Below, one piece after another: positions 33,269 through 42,604 of a DNA stretch of 64,000 nucleotides (the first letter of the stretch is position 1; each line of letters begins with the position of its first letter). Both the position numbers and the translations under genes were made by a program. The stretch covers positions 2,075,906-2,139,905 of the forward strand of contig JAVKHP010000001.1 of NCBI GenBank assembly GCA_031459855.1, in the 5' to 3' direction. Source of the stretch: Armatimonadota bacterium (GTDB taxonomy: Bacteria > Sysuimicrobiota > Sysuimicrobiia > Sysuimicrobiales > Humicultoraceae). The notes below the pieces were generated by a model, which worked only from the letters and a program-made list of their open reading frames with translations, ran no database searches and was not told the origin of the DNA.

Positions 33269-33538
33269 GCCCAGCCCACCTCTTTCATGTCACGCCCGTC
33301 CGTCGATGCCGCCTGACGGCCGTTCCAGATTGCCTACTGTCATTGGCCGCCCGGGGGCCGATTCCTTCTGGCCGGCTGGGGCCCCCAGGGGCGCCTGCAA
33401 GCCCCTCCCGCCGCCGGCTCTGGCGGCCACCCCGGCCACGCCGTGCGGCGCGGCTCGTCCGGTGATGGGTGTCCCAGGCATGGAGAGTAGGGCGGTGGCG
33501 TGTCCACCCAGAGCCCGGACACACGGGACGGGGAGAGG

Positions 33539-34888
33539 ATGAGCGGCAGGGCATCGGGTAGGTGGACCCTGGCGGCCGCGGCATGCGTGCTGGTCCTCGC
33601 GGCCGCCTCTGCCCGTGCCGCCCAGCCTCCGGCAGTCTCCGGTCAGCGCATCGCGGGCCCGCTGGTGGCGCGTCTGCCCAACGGGCTCCAGGTCGTCGTC
33701 GAGGAGCAGCCGCATACCGATCTGGCAGCCCTCTACACCTGGGTGCGGGTCGGGTCCAAGGACGAGGACGACGAGAGCAACGGCGCAGCTCACTTCCTGG
33801 AGCACATGCTGTTCAAGGGCACGGCGCGGCGGGCTCCCGGTGCGGCGTGGCGGGAGGTCGACGCCATGGGTGGGGTGATGAACGCCGCGACGTCGGTCGA
33901 CTGGACCGCCTACTACATCGTGGCGCGTGCCGTGGACCTGCCGCGGATGGTCGACCTGCAGGCCGACGCGCTGTTCCACTCGACGCTGGACGCCGACGAG
34001 GTGGAGCGCGAGCGACGCGTCGTCATCGAGGAGATCAACCGCCGCGACAACTTCCCGGCGACCCGCGCCTTCGAGGCGCTGCGCGCGACGGCGTACGCGG
34101 TGCACCCGTACCGCCGCTCGGTGCTGGGCACCCGGGCCGGCATCGAGCGCATGAGCCGCGACGTGCTGGTGCGGTTCTACCGCACGCACTACGTGCCCGA
34201 GCGGATGACGGTGGTGGTGGTCGGCGGCGTGCGGGCGCAGGAGGCCCTGGCGCTGATCCGGCAGGCCTACGGCAGCGGGGGGCGCGCGGCGCCGCCGCGC
34301 GCCCCCCGCCCGGCCGAACCCCCGCTGGAGGGGATCCGCCGCGCCACGCTCGCCCAGGAGGTGCGCGCAGCCTACCTGGTCATGGGGTTTCCCGCGCTGG
34401 CGGCGGCCGATCCCGACTTCCCCGCCGCCAGCGTGCTCGCGGCGGCGCTCGGGATGGGGCTGGGCAGTCGCCTGCGCCAGGCCCTCGTGGACCGGGCCCG
34501 CCTGGCGCAGAGCGTCGGCGCCTTCCTGCCCGCGTGGGAGGACCCGGCGCTCTTCGTGGTGTCGGCGGTCACCGCCCCCGATCAGGCGGAGCGCGCCGAG
34601 GCGGCCATCCTCGCCGAACTCGACGCCGTGCGCGAGCGCGGGCTGGGCGATGCCGAGCTGCACCGGGCCCGCAGCGCGGTGGAGGGGGCACAGCTGTACG
34701 AGGCCCACACGGTGCGCGGCCGCGCCTTCGAACTGGGCTTCGCCGCCACGGTCACCGGCCTCGAGGTCGGACTGGCCTACGTCGAGCGCGTGCGCCGGGT
34801 CACGGCGGACGACGTGCAGCGCGTGGCCCGACGCATCCTCGATACGCGTCGCTACGCCGTCGCCGTACTCCGCCCGGCATCTCCGTGA
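33539..34888 (+). CDS. M16-family zinc metalloprotease, catalytic subunit
   Basis: A 449-aa protein with a signal peptide (GRWTLAAAACVLVLAAASARA). The inverted zinc motif H85-F-L-E88-H89 is intact, and the third ligand E165 lies 76 residues later in VVIEEINRR, so the enzyme should be active. Two M16 half-domains follow, with VHPYRRSVLGT and FYRTHYVPERMTVVVVGGV typical of processing-peptidase relatives. ATG 33539 is chosen for a good signal peptide; a GTG at 33500 in the same frame would lengthen the N-terminus by 13 residues. It overlaps the second M16 gene by GTGA, and the two probably form a periplasmic heterodimer. Confidence 0.93.
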   Translation: MSGRASGRWTLAAAACVLVLAAASARAAQPPAVSGQRIAGPLVARLPNGLQVVVEEQPHTDLAALYTWVRVGSKDEDDESNGAAHFLEHMLFKGTARRAPGAAWREVDAMGGVMNAATSVDWTAYYIVARAVDLPRMVDLQADALFHSTLDADEVERERRVVIEEINRRDNFPATRAFEALRATAYAVHPYRRSVLGTRAGIERMSRDVLVRFYRTHYVPERMTVVVVGGVRAQEALALIRQAYGSGGRAAPPRAPRPAEPPLEGIRRATLAQEVRAAYLVMGFPALAAADPDFPAASVLAAALGMGLGSRLRQALVDRARLAQSVGAFLPAWEDPALFVVSAVTAPDQAERAEAAILAELDAVRERGLGDAELHRARSAVEGAQLYEAHTVRGRAFELGFAATVTGLEVGLAYVERVRRVTADDVQRVARRILDTRRYAVAVLRPASP

Positions 34889-36372
34889 GCCAGCTGGTCG
34901 CCGTGTCCCGGCGCCCTGCGGCCTGGCGCGCGCCGCGCTTCCCGCGGCATCAGCGCAGGGGCGGGGCAGTCGCCGTCTTCCTTGGGCTCCTGACAGCGCT
35001 CGCGGTTGGTGTGGCGGCCGCGCCGGGCACGCCGCTCACCGGTGGGGCAAGACCGCGGGACGTCGTGGCCGCGCCAGCTCCGCCGTCTCCTGGCGGGACC
35101 GGACCGCGGAACGGTGCGGCCCCGCCGACGCGCGCGGTCCTCGAGAACGGCCTGGTGGTGATCGTCAGGGAGCGGCCGGCCCGCGGGCTGGTGGTCGTGG
35201 AAGCACTGGTGCGCGCGGGTCCCCGCACCGAACCGCCCGATGACGCGGGAGTCGCCGCGCTGGTGCGCAGCCTGCTGCCGCGCGGTACGCACCGGCGCAC
35301 CGCCCAGGAGATCGCCGCAACCATCGAAGCGGCCGGGGGCTTCCTGGGCGGGAGCACGTTCCCGGACGTAACCTCGCTGTACGCGGTGGTCCCGGCGGTG
35401 CGCGCCCAGGTGGCCTTCGATCTCGTCGCAGACCTGTTGGCCAACGCCCGGTTCGATCCCGAGGAGGTGGAGAGTCAGCGCCGCCTGGCCCTGGCGCGCA
35501 TGCAGCAGGTTGCGGATCAGCCCCTGCAGCGCGCGGTGGAGCTGTCCAACGCGGCGCTCTACCCCTACCATCCCTATGGCCGGCCACTGGCGGGCACGCC
35601 GGCGACCGTGAGTGCGCTTGCGCGCGACCAGCTCCTGGCGTTCTACCGCACCCACTACACCGCGGCCAACGCCGTGGTGACGGTCGCCGGCGAGCTGCCG
35701 GCAGCCGACGCGCTCGCCCACGCGCGGCGCGCCTTCGGGACGCTGCCGCCAGGGACGTTGCCACCCCGCCTGCGGTGGCTGCGCGCCGTCGAGCGCGCGC
35801 TCGCACCGCCGCCAGTCCCCCAGCAGGTGCGCGAGGTCCAGGCCACCGCGGCCGCGTGGATCGTCGCCGCCTACCTGACGGTGCCGGTAGGCCACCCGGA
35901 CTTCGCTGCGCTGCGCGTGCTCAACGCGATCCTGGGCGAGGGCGCGGCCTCCCGGCTGTGGGTCGAGGTGCGTGAGCGGCGGGGTCTGGCCTACCAGGTG
36001 GGATCGGTGCTCGCAGCGCGGGCCGGTCCGGGGTTCCTGCGCCTGATCGCCGGAACGGACCCGCCGAACCTCTCGACCGTGCTCGCCATCCTCGAGGCCG
36101 AAGTGGCGCGGCTGCGCGACGCGGCGCCGGCACCGGGCGAGGTCGACCTGGCCAAACGCAGCATCGCCGGTCGGACCGCGCTGGCGCGCCAGGACCTGGA
36201 AGCCGAGGCGTACGCCCTGGGGTGGCAGGAACTCCTGGGCCTGGGCGTGGACTACGAGGCACGCTTCCTGGCCCAGGTCGCCCGTATCACGCCCGACGAC
36301 GTGCACCGGGTGGCACGCCGGTACCTGGCCGGCGGGGTGGTCGCGATCGTCGCCCCGGCGTCGGCGCGCTGA
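34885..36372 (+). CDS. M16-family protein, inactive partner subunit
   Basis: A 495-aa protein with an N-terminal hydrophobic anchor or signal (AVAVFLGLLTALAVGVAAAP) and a Pro-rich linker before the M16 fold (AVLENGLVVIVRERPARGLV...). The place of HxxEH reads DDAGVAALVRSLLPRGT, so zinc ligands are missing. FYRTHYTAANAVVTVAGELP and YHPYGRPLAGTP are conserved. C-terminal VEVRERRGLAYQVGSV is the substrate-binding region kept in inactive beta-type subunits. As in mitochondrial MPP and many bacterial pairs, it likely cooperates with the active protein encoded just upstream. The start is GTG 34885, overlapping that gene. Confidence 0.92.
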   Translation: MSQLVAVSRRPAAWRAPRFPRHQRRGGAVAVFLGLLTALAVGVAAAPGTPLTGGARPRDVVAAPAPPSPGGTGPRNGAAPPTRAVLENGLVVIVRERPARGLVVVEALVRAGPRTEPPDDAGVAALVRSLLPRGTHRRTAQEIAATIEAAGGFLGGSTFPDVTSLYAVVPAVRAQVAFDLVADLLANARFDPEEVESQRRLALARMQQVADQPLQRAVELSNAALYPYHPYGRPLAGTPATVSALARDQLLAFYRTHYTAANAVVTVAGELPAADALAHARRAFGTLPPGTLPPRLRWLRAVERALAPPPVPQQVREVQATAAAWIVAAYLTVPVGHPDFAALRVLNAILGEGAASRLWVEVRERRGLAYQVGSVLAARAGPGFLRLIAGTDPPNLSTVLAILEAEVARLRDAAPAPGEVDLAKRSIAGRTALARQDLEAEAYALGWQELLGLGVDYEARFLAQVARITPDDVHRVARRYLAGGVVAIVAPASAR

Positions 36373-36381
36373 GGCCCGTAC

Positions 36382-37221
36382 TCACACGCGCCTGCCCACA
36401 GCGCGTTCGGTGCGCCGGGACGCCTGGGGCCGGAGTCCTGCGGCCACCAGGCGGCGGTGCAGCTCCCGAAGGTCGCGCACCACGAGGTCGGGGCGCGGTC
36501 CCCGCGGGCGCCGGCCGGTGGCCCCGACGCCCGTGCGGACGAGGATGGTGTAGAGGCCCGCGGCACGGCCGGCCGCCACGTCGGTCGCGACCTGGTCGCC
36601 CACGATGGCGCTCTCGGCCGGCGCGACGCCCAGGCGGGCCAGCGCTTCGCGCAGCAACCGCGGGTGGGGCTTGCCGATGACCGTGGGCCGCCGGCCGGTG
36701 GCCGCCTGCAGGGCCGCGGCCAGCGACCCGGCACCGGGGATCACGCCGGCGTCGGTGGGCAGCAGCAGGTCGGGGTTGGTGAGCACGAAGCGCGCGCCGT
36801 CCAGCAGGGCCTGCGTCGCCGCCGCCAGCTTCCGGTACGAGACGCGCCGGTCGAGGCCGACCACCACCGCCGCCGGGCGTTCGCCCGCCGGCGCGAATCC
36901 CGCATCGACCAGGGCGCGGCGCAGGGCCGCTTCGCCCACCACCAGCACGCGCGCGCCGGGCCGGAGCACCCGGCGCAGGTACGCCGCGGTGCTGGTCGCC
37001 GACGTGACGATCCGCGCCGCCGGCACCCGCATGCCCATCTGCGCCAGCAGACGGGCATACTGCCGCGGCGTGCGCGTGCTGTTGTTGGTGACCAGGGCGT
37101 ACGGCACGCGCGCTCCGTCGAGGTACGACAGCAGCGCGGCGGCCCCGGGTAGCGGCGTCCGCCCCCGGTACAGCACGCCGTCCATGTCGAACAACAGCGC
37201 CCGCAGGCGCGACAGCCGCAT
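36382..37221 (-). CDS. HAD-IIA family hydrolase (NagD/p-nitrophenylphosphatase-like)
   Basis: A 279-aa phosphatase. Motif I is LLFDMDGVLYRG (D12, D14), motif II is ALVTNNSTRTPRQYA, and motif III/IV is IGKPHPRLL ... SAIVGDQVATDVAAG. The large C2 cap between ~80 and ~190 defines the HAD-IIA group (NagD, phosphoglycolate phosphatase). It is 10 bp downstream of the aldehyde dehydrogenase gene and converges with the M16 pair, 9 bp from it. It may remove phosphorylated metabolites. The substrate is unknown. Confidence 0.92.
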   Translation of the reverse strand: MRLSRLRALLFDMDGVLYRGRTPLPGAAALLSYLDGARVPYALVTNNSTRTPRQYARLLAQMGMRVPAARIVTSATSTAAYLRRVLRPGARVLVVGEAALRRALVDAGFAPAGERPAAVVVGLDRRVSYRKLAAATQALLDGARFVLTNPDLLLPTDAGVIPGAGSLAAALQAATGRRPTVIGKPHPRLLREALARLGVAPAESAIVGDQVATDVAAGRAAGLYTILVRTGVGATGRRPRGPRPDLVVRDLRELHRRLVAAGLRPQASRRTERAVGRRV

Positions 37222-37231
37222 CGCGCGCCCG

Positions 37232-38689
37232 CTACATCCCGATGGAGATCGACTTGACCTCCATGTACTCCTCGATGCCCTGATGCCCGCCTTCCCGGCC
37301 CAGCCCGCTCTCCTTGAAGCCCCCGAACGGGATCTCGTGGGTGTAGCCGCTGGCGTCGTTGACGCCGACCATGCCGTACTCCAGCGCCTCGGCCACGCGG
37401 ATGGCACGGCGCAGATCGCTGGTGTAGAAGTAGGCGGCCAGCCCGTAGGTGGTGGCGTTGGCCCGGGCGACCGCCTCGGCCTCGTCACGGAACGTCATCA
37501 CCGGCGCCACCGGGCCAAAGATCTCCTCCCGCGCCACGGCCATCTCCTCGCGCACGTCGAGCAGCACCGTGGGCGCGTAGAACAGCCCCCGGCCCAGTAC
37601 GCCCTCGGTGAGCCGCCGCCCGCCGGCCACGATGCGCGCGCCGTCGGCCACCGCCGCCTGCACCAGGCCGTCGACCTTCTCGAGGATCTCGGTGTTGATG
37701 AGCGGTCCGATCTGGGCCCCGGGGTCGAACCCGGGCGCCACCTTCAGCCCTTTGACCTTCTCGATGAACAGGGGCAGGAAGCGGTCTGCGACCCTCTCCT
37801 GCACGTAGACGCGGTTGGCGCAGATACACGACTGGCCCGCCACCCGCAGGAACTTGATGGCCACCGCGCCCTCGGCCGCGGCGGCCAGGTCGGCGTCGTC
37901 GAAGACGATGAACGGGGCGTTCCCGCCCAGCTCGAACGAGACGCGCTTGAGCTGGGCGCTGGCCGCGGCCATCAGGCGCTTGCCCACCTCGGTCGAACCG
38001 GTGAAGGCGATCTTGCGGACGGCCGGGTGGTCGAGGAAGACCTGACCGATCAGGCCCGCCCGCGCGCCGGTCACGACGTTGAAGACCCCGGCCGGCAGCC
38101 CCGCGTCCGCGCACAGGCGCGCCAGCGCCAGGGCGGTGAGCGGCGTGGCGCTGGCGGGCTTGAGCACCACGGTGCAGCCCGCGGCCAGGGCTGGCGCGAT
38201 CTTGCGGGTGACCATCGTGGCCGGGAAGTTCCACGGGGTGATGGCCGCCACGACGCCCACCGGCTGGCGCAGCACCCACAGCCGCTTGCCGGGCACCGGC
38301 GGCGGCACGATCGCGCCGTAGACCCGTCGCGCCTCCTCGGCGAACCACGAGAAGTACCCGGCGGCGAACGCCACCTCGCGCCGCGCTTCCTCGAAGGGCT
38401 TCCCGTTCTCCTGGGTCACCAGGCGCGCCAGGGCATCCCGGTGCTCGGTCATCAGGTCGAAGACGCGGCGCAGGATGCGCCCGCGCTCCACGGCCGGCGT
38501 GGCCGCCCAGGCGGGTTGTGCAGCGGCCGCAGCGTCCACCGCGCGCCAGACGTCCTCGCGGCCGGCGTCGGGCACCTCGGCGAGGGTCTCGCCGGTGGCG
38601 GGGTCGACCACCGTCGTGGTCGCGCCGTCCTGGGCACCGACCCAGGCGCCTCCCACGAACATCCGTGATCGCTCTGCGACCAGACTCAT
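37232..38689 (-). CDS. NAD(P)-dependent aldehyde dehydrogenase, succinate-semialdehyde-dehydrogenase-like
   Basis: A 485-aa ALDH. It has the cofactor region ITPWNFPATMVTRKIAPALAAGCTVVLKPAS, GSTEVGK, the general base E253 in FELGGNAPFIV and the nucleophile C288 in VAGQSCICANR. GQSCICANR and the cofactor region are typical of GabD/succinate-semialdehyde and related omega-semialdehyde dehydrogenases. A GCAGGTGA site precedes ATG 38689; a GTG at 38698 overlaps that site. It oxidises an aldehyde to the acid. It lies downstream of a TetR gene and a hemerythrin gene, 152 bp apart. Confidence 0.94.
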   Translation of the reverse strand: MSLVAERSRMFVGGAWVGAQDGATTTVVDPATGETLAEVPDAGREDVWRAVDAAAAAQPAWAATPAVERGRILRRVFDLMTEHRDALARLVTQENGKPFEEARREVAFAAGYFSWFAEEARRVYGAIVPPPVPGKRLWVLRQPVGVVAAITPWNFPATMVTRKIAPALAAGCTVVLKPASATPLTALALARLCADAGLPAGVFNVVTGARAGLIGQVFLDHPAVRKIAFTGSTEVGKRLMAAASAQLKRVSFELGGNAPFIVFDDADLAAAAEGAVAIKFLRVAGQSCICANRVYVQERVADRFLPLFIEKVKGLKVAPGFDPGAQIGPLINTEILEKVDGLVQAAVADGARIVAGGRRLTEGVLGRGLFYAPTVLLDVREEMAVAREEIFGPVAPVMTFRDEAEAVARANATTYGLAAYFYTSDLRRAIRVAEALEYGMVGVNDASGYTHEIPFGGFKESGLGREGGHQGIEEYMEVKSISIGM

Positions 38690-38841
38690 GCGGGTCACCT
38701 GCCTTCGGCGTGGGGTCCTGCCCGTCGTTCGCGGCCCCCGACGCGCACCCCTGCTGCGACGGTGCGGGGGACGCTCTGCGGGACGACGCCGGCGGGCGGT
38801 GCGCAGTGCGCCCGATGCCGCCTGGGGCTGGACCCTGCCGG

Positions 38842-39483
38842 CTACCGGGGCGCGCCCCGCAGGTAGCCCAGCACCGCCTGCAGGCAGCGCTCACGGGTCG
38901 AGGCGTGCCGGGCCTCCCAGTCGGGTTCCTGCAGCCACTGGAGGAAGAGGCCGTCGACGATGGCGCGCACCACCGAGGCGGCCGCCGCCACGTCGGGCAC
39001 CTGGAAGACGCCTTCGCGCAGGCCCTCCTCGATGATGTGGGCGTACGCGGCGTCCACGATCCCGCGGAACGTGGCGCTGAGCTCGTCGAACCGATCGTGG
39101 CGCGCTGCGGCGCCCAGCAGGTCGAGGAAGACCAGGTAGAAGTCACGGTTGGCCCGCGGGTCGACGAAGATGGCGTCGACCATGGCCGCCACCTTCGCTT
39201 CGGCGGTCGGGGCCCGGTGGACCGCGGTGTGGATCCGACGCGCCACACGCGCCAGGACCCACCGCATCGTGGCCAGGACGAGGTTCTCCTTGGTGCCGAA
39301 GTAGTACAACAGGATCCCCTTGCTGACGCCCGCCCGGTCCGCGACCCGCTGCAGCGAGAGCCGCCGCAGACCCTGCTCCACCAGCACCCGGTACGTGTGG
39401 CGGAGCAGGTGGGCGTGCCGCGCGGACCTGGGCTCGTCGAGCCCGGTGGCGTCCGCCGGGGGCGCGGTGCGCAGCGTGCTCAC
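38842..39483 (-). CDS. TetR-family transcriptional regulator
   Basis: A 213-aa protein. An N-terminal three-helix DNA-binding domain (~20-65) contains the HTH LSLQRVADRAGVSKGILLYYFGTKENLV. The rest is the helical ligand-binding domain, with a BetI/AcrR-like C-terminal segment. It is coupled to the hemerythrin gene by a GTGA overlap. It probably controls the following aldehyde dehydrogenase gene, or the acyl-CoA genes upstream on the same strand. Its operator may be the palindrome at 46075-46088, but this cannot be decided between it and the TetR at 55.4 kb. Confidence 0.92.
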   Translation of the reverse strand: MSTLRTAPPADATGLDEPRSARHAHLLRHTYRVLVEQGLRRLSLQRVADRAGVSKGILLYYFGTKENLVLATMRWVLARVARRIHTAVHRAPTAEAKVAAMVDAIFVDPRANRDFYLVFLDLLGAAARHDRFDELSATFRGIVDAAYAHIIEEGLREGVFQVPDVAAAASVVRAIVDGLFLQWLQEPDWEARHASTRERCLQAVLGYLRGAPR

Positions 39484-40025
39484 GACGGTCCTCCTGCAAG
39501 ACGCTCGGCCAGGGTGGTCGCCGCCTGGTGCACCCCGTGGCCGAGCTGGTGCTCCACCCCATCGTAGCACGCGCCGGTCGCAGTGTCGTCGGCGGGCTGC
39601 AGCACGACCTCGCCCATGGGGAACAGGACCTCGTTCTCCTTGGCGATGTGCGCCCGCAGCAGGTCCAGGTACTGGCGACAGGGCTCCAGCACGGCGCGGG
39701 CCGGGACGGCGCCCTGTGCGTAGCGGTCCAGCTGCGCGGCGATCTCCCGCACCAGCCGGCGGCCCGCCTCATGCTCCTCCAGCATGACGCCGATCGGTCC
39801 GCCCTGGCGGGGAATGCCGCGGCGCTCCAGGCACGGGAAGAGACACGCTTCTTCCTTGCCGTGGTGGCACCGGTCGACGAACGTCTGGCTGAACGTCACC
39901 AGGTCGCGCAGGAACGCCACCGGCACGTCGCCGCCGGCGTCGGCGGCCGCCAGCGCGCGCTCGAGCCCATCGAGCACGCCCAGGATGACGCGGTGCTCCT
40001 CGATCAGGTCGTGCGTGGACCGCAT
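39480..40025 (-). CDS. Hemerythrin-like domain protein
   Basis: A 181-aa helical bundle with the His/Glu pattern of hemerythrin HHE domains: H5 and the HR of EEHRVI, CHHGKEEACLFPCLE, EEHEAGR and LRAHIAKENEVLFPM. These positions bind a di-iron centre for oxygen, NO or redox sensing. The C-terminal 40 residues carry extra His. Overlap with the TetR gene suggests a shared role, perhaps signalling oxygen or oxidative state to the regulated pathway (inference). Confidence 0.92.
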   Translation of the reverse strand: MRSTHDLIEEHRVILGVLDGLERALAAADAGGDVPVAFLRDLVTFSQTFVDRCHHGKEEACLFPCLERRGIPRQGGPIGVMLEEHEAGRRLVREIAAQLDRYAQGAVPARAVLEPCRQYLDLLRAHIAKENEVLFPMGEVVLQPADDTATGACYDGVEHQLGHGVHQAATTLAERLAGGPS

Positions 40026-40137
40026 CGCCGTCGCGTCCCTCCGTTCCTTCCGGGGGTGCCGGCCTGCCGCCCCGAACGGATGCCCGCGCGCCCACGCTCC
40101 AGCGCCTGCGCGGGCCCGGGACGCACCGGCCGGGATC

Positions 40138-40890
40138 CTACACCATGGTCAGCCCGCCGCCCACGCTGAGGGTCTGGCCCGTGATGAACGAGGCGCGCTC
40201 CGACGCCAGGAAGAGGACGGCGTCGGCGATCTCCTCGGGCCGGGCCAGCCGCTGCAACGGCGTGGCGCGCACGATGGCCTGGACGAGCTTCTCGTGGCCG
40301 TCGTCGATCAGCTGGCGCAGGAGCGGGGTGTCGGTGAGCCCGGGGGCCACGACGTTGACGCGGATGCCGTATCGGGCCACCTCGCGCGCCAGCGCCTTGC
40401 TGAAGGCGATGACCGCGCCCTTGGCGCCCGAGTAGACCGCCTCGCCCGACGAGCCGGCACGCCCCGCCTCGGACGCGATGTTCACGACGACGCCCGTGCC
40501 GCGGGCGATCATGTGCGGGAGCACCACGTGGCAGGTCGCCAGCACGCCGCGGTAGTTGAGGGCGATGACACGGTCCCAGAACTCCTCGGTCGTCTCCACG
40601 AAGGGCATGATGCGGTCCCAGCCCGCGGCGTTTACCAGCAGGTCGATCTGCCCCCACGCCGCCAGCACCTGCTCGATCCCGGCGGCCACGCTGGCCCGGG
40701 ACGTCACGTCCATGGCCACGGCCAGCTCCTCGCCACCCGCCGCCCGGATCTCGTCGGCGACGGTGGCGGCCCCGGGGGCGTTGATGTCGGCCACGGCCAC
40801 CCGGGTGCCTTCCCGGGCAAGCGCCAGGCAGACGGCGCGCCCGATGCCGCTGGCGCCGCCCGTCACCACCGCCACGCGTTCGCTGCTCAT
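40138..40890 (-). CDS. Short-chain dehydrogenase/reductase (FabG-like)
   Basis: A 250-aa SDR. It has NAD(P) motif VTGGASGIGRAVCLAL, NAG-type motif LVNAAGWD, the catalytic Ser in VNIASEAG and Tyr/Lys in VYSGAKGAVIAFSKALAREV. The residue after strand 2 (VADINAPG) has an Asp, favouring NAD+. It is the last gene of the BCR-like operon and overlaps the amidohydrolase by ATGA, so it probably oxidises a hydroxyacyl or alicyclic alcohol intermediate. Confidence 0.92.
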   Translation of the reverse strand: MSSERVAVVTGGASGIGRAVCLALAREGTRVAVADINAPGAATVADEIRAAGGEELAVAMDVTSRASVAAGIEQVLAAWGQIDLLVNAAGWDRIMPFVETTEEFWDRVIALNYRGVLATCHVVLPHMIARGTGVVVNIASEAGRAGSSGEAVYSGAKGAVIAFSKALAREVARYGIRVNVVAPGLTDTPLLRQLIDDGHEKLVQAIVRATPLQRLARPEEIADAVLFLASERASFITGQTLSVGGGLTMV

Positions 40891-41777
40891 CGGCTGGCCC
40901 CCTGACCGGCTGGCGCGCCCACGTCCAGCCGGAACAGCTCCATGGCGTTGTCACGTACCAGCCGGCGGTACGCCTCGGGCCGCAGGCCCAGGGCCCGCAG
41001 CTGCGCCAGGCTCTCCTTCCAGGGCAGGCCGTTGGTGCCCCACAGGCAGCGGTCCTGCCCCAGCCGGCTGTTCATGAACTGCACCAGCTCGGGCTTGAGG
41101 TACTTGGGCATCCAGGCGTCGACGCCCAGCCACACGGTGTCCCATTTGTAGCACACCGAGATCAACTCCTCCACCCAGGGCCAGCCGGTGTGCGCGCCGA
41201 TCACCTTCAGGGTGGGGAAGTCGCACAGGATGCGGTCGAGGTAGATGGGGCGCCCGTGCTCGGAGGGCATCCCCTCCAGCACGTGCCCGACCTGCATCGA
41301 GACCGGCACGTCGAGCTCCACGCACTTGGCGTACAGCGGGTACATCCGGCGGTCGTGCAGCGGGATGTCGAAGCCGTAGACGTGGACGTAGACGCCGCGG
41401 AAGCCGAAGTCGCGCACGGCCCGCTCGATCTCCTGCAGGCTCTCGGGAATGCGGAAGGGGTTGTAGCCGGCCAGGCCCACGAACCGGTCGGGGTAGCGCG
41501 TGGTGTACTGCGCCACCTCTTCCAGCGCGGTGTCCATGTACATCCAGTGGTTGCGGTACGACCACATCTTGCACTGGGTGATGCACACCCGCTCCACGCC
41601 CGCGTCGTCCATGGCCGCCACCATCGCCTCCAGGCTGGGGAAGCTGGGCAGGCTGCCGCCCAGCGCCCGCTCCATGCGGCAGACCAGCTCCCCGCGCTTG
41701 GCGGCGTTCCAGCGCTCGATGAACTCGGGGGTGGCCACGTAGTACATGATGTCGATGGCGCCGATCTGTTCCTCCAT
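40887..41777 (-). CDS. Amidohydrolase_2-family protein (ACMSD / resorcylate-decarboxylase fold)
   Basis: A 296-aa TIM-barrel protein of the amidohydrolase 2 family, which includes decarboxylases and ring-cleavage hydrolases of aromatic catabolism. Visible are YPDRFVGLAGYNPF, FRGVYVHVYGFDIPLHDRRMYPLYAKCVELDVPVSMQVGH, the metal-site His in VIGAHTGWPW, LGVDAWMP and WGTNGLPW near the end. The N-terminal HxH metal motif usual after the first strand is absent here (IDIMYYV), so the enzyme may use a single or altered metal site. A GGGAGGG ribosome-binding site precedes the ATG at 41777. It lies between the BcrA-type ATPase and SDR genes with overlaps, so a role in the same pathway is likely. Confidence 0.85.
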   Translation of the reverse strand: MEEQIGAIDIMYYVATPEFIERWNAAKRGELVCRMERALGGSLPSFPSLEAMVAAMDDAGVERVCITQCKMWSYRNHWMYMDTALEEVAQYTTRYPDRFVGLAGYNPFRIPESLQEIERAVRDFGFRGVYVHVYGFDIPLHDRRMYPLYAKCVELDVPVSMQVGHVLEGMPSEHGRPIYLDRILCDFPTLKVIGAHTGWPWVEELISVCYKWDTVWLGVDAWMPKYLKPELVQFMNSRLGQDRCLWGTNGLPWKESLAQLRALGLRPEAYRRLVRDNAMELFRLDVGAPAGQGASR

Positions 41778-41794
41778 GGGTGCCCTCCCGCGGG

Positions 41795-42604
41795 TCAGAC
41801 GGACGCGCGCTCGCGCACCCGGCGCAGCCGCTCCGCGGCCAGCCGCGCCGCGCCCAGCGCGCCGGCGTAGACGCCCAGCTCGTCGGGCGGCACCCGGAAC
41901 GGCACCCGCAGCGTCTGCTCCAGGGCGCGCTGCATCAGGGGCACGCGGGTGAGCCCGCCGGTGAGGGCGTAGGCCGGCTCGGCCCGCAGCCGCTTGACGA
42001 GCTGCGCCGCGCGCTCGGCCAGCGCCACCAGGGCGCCGGCGCAGACGTCCTCGGGGCTGCGGCCCGAGACCAGGTGGTTGATGACCTCGCTCTCGGCGAA
42101 GACGGCGCAGATGCTGGAGACCACAGCGGGCTCCCGTGCGGCCTCGGCCAGGGCGGCGATGGCGCCGGGCTCGTAGCCCATGTACCGCACGGTCTTCTCC
42201 AGGAAGGCCCCGCTCCCGGCCGCGCACTTGTCGTTGAGCCGGAAGGTCTTGACGCGGCCCCGCTCGTCGAGGCGGATGGCCTTGACGTTCTGCCCGCCGA
42301 TGTCCAGCACGGTCCGAACGTCGGGGTAGAGCCCGTGGATCGCCCAGGCGTGGGCCGTGAGGTCGGTGACCGCCACGTCGCGTAGCGGCACCATGTGCCG
42401 GCCGTACCCGGTGGCCGCGACGTAGGCCACGTCCTCGCGCCGGCATCCCGCCGCCGCGACAGCGGCATCCAGCGCCCGCTCGGCGGCCCGGGCGAAGTTG
42501 AAGCCGCTGGGGACGATGGCGCGGCCGGCGATGGCCCCCGCGCCGTTGGCCAGGACGACCTTGGTGTACGACGCGCCGGCGTCGATGCCCGCGACCAGCG
42601 TCAT
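41795..42604 (-). CDS. BadF/BcrA/HgdC-family ATPase, second subunit (BzdQ/BcrA-like)
   Basis: A 269-aa actin-fold ATPase with a [4Fe-4S] cluster shared across the dimer. It has phosphate-1 motif [23 protein letters not shown] and [10 protein letters not shown]. The cluster cysteines are C127 in [13 protein letters not shown] and C166 in [11 protein letters not shown], the same positions as in Acidaminococcus HgdC. It hydrolyses two ATP to push an electron to the catalytic subunits. Two different ATPase genes in a row (this and 42601-43440) point to a heterodimeric activator as in benzoyl-CoA reductases, not the homodimer of 2-hydroxyglutaryl-CoA dehydratase. The start overlaps the previous gene (ATGA). 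Confidence 0.9.
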   Translation of the reverse strand: MTLVAGIDAGASYTKVVLANGAGAIAGRAIVPSGFNFARAAERALDAAVAAAGCRREDVAYVAATGYGRHMVPLRDVAVTDLTAHAWAIHGLYPDVRTVLDIGGQNVKAIRLDERGRVKTFRLNDKCAAGSGAFLEKTVRYMGYEPGAIAALAEAAREPAVVSSICAVFAESEVINHLVSGRSPEDVCAGALVALAERAAQLVKRLRAEPAYALTGGLTRVPLMQRALEQTLRVPFRVPPDELGVYAGALGAARLAAERLRRVRERASV

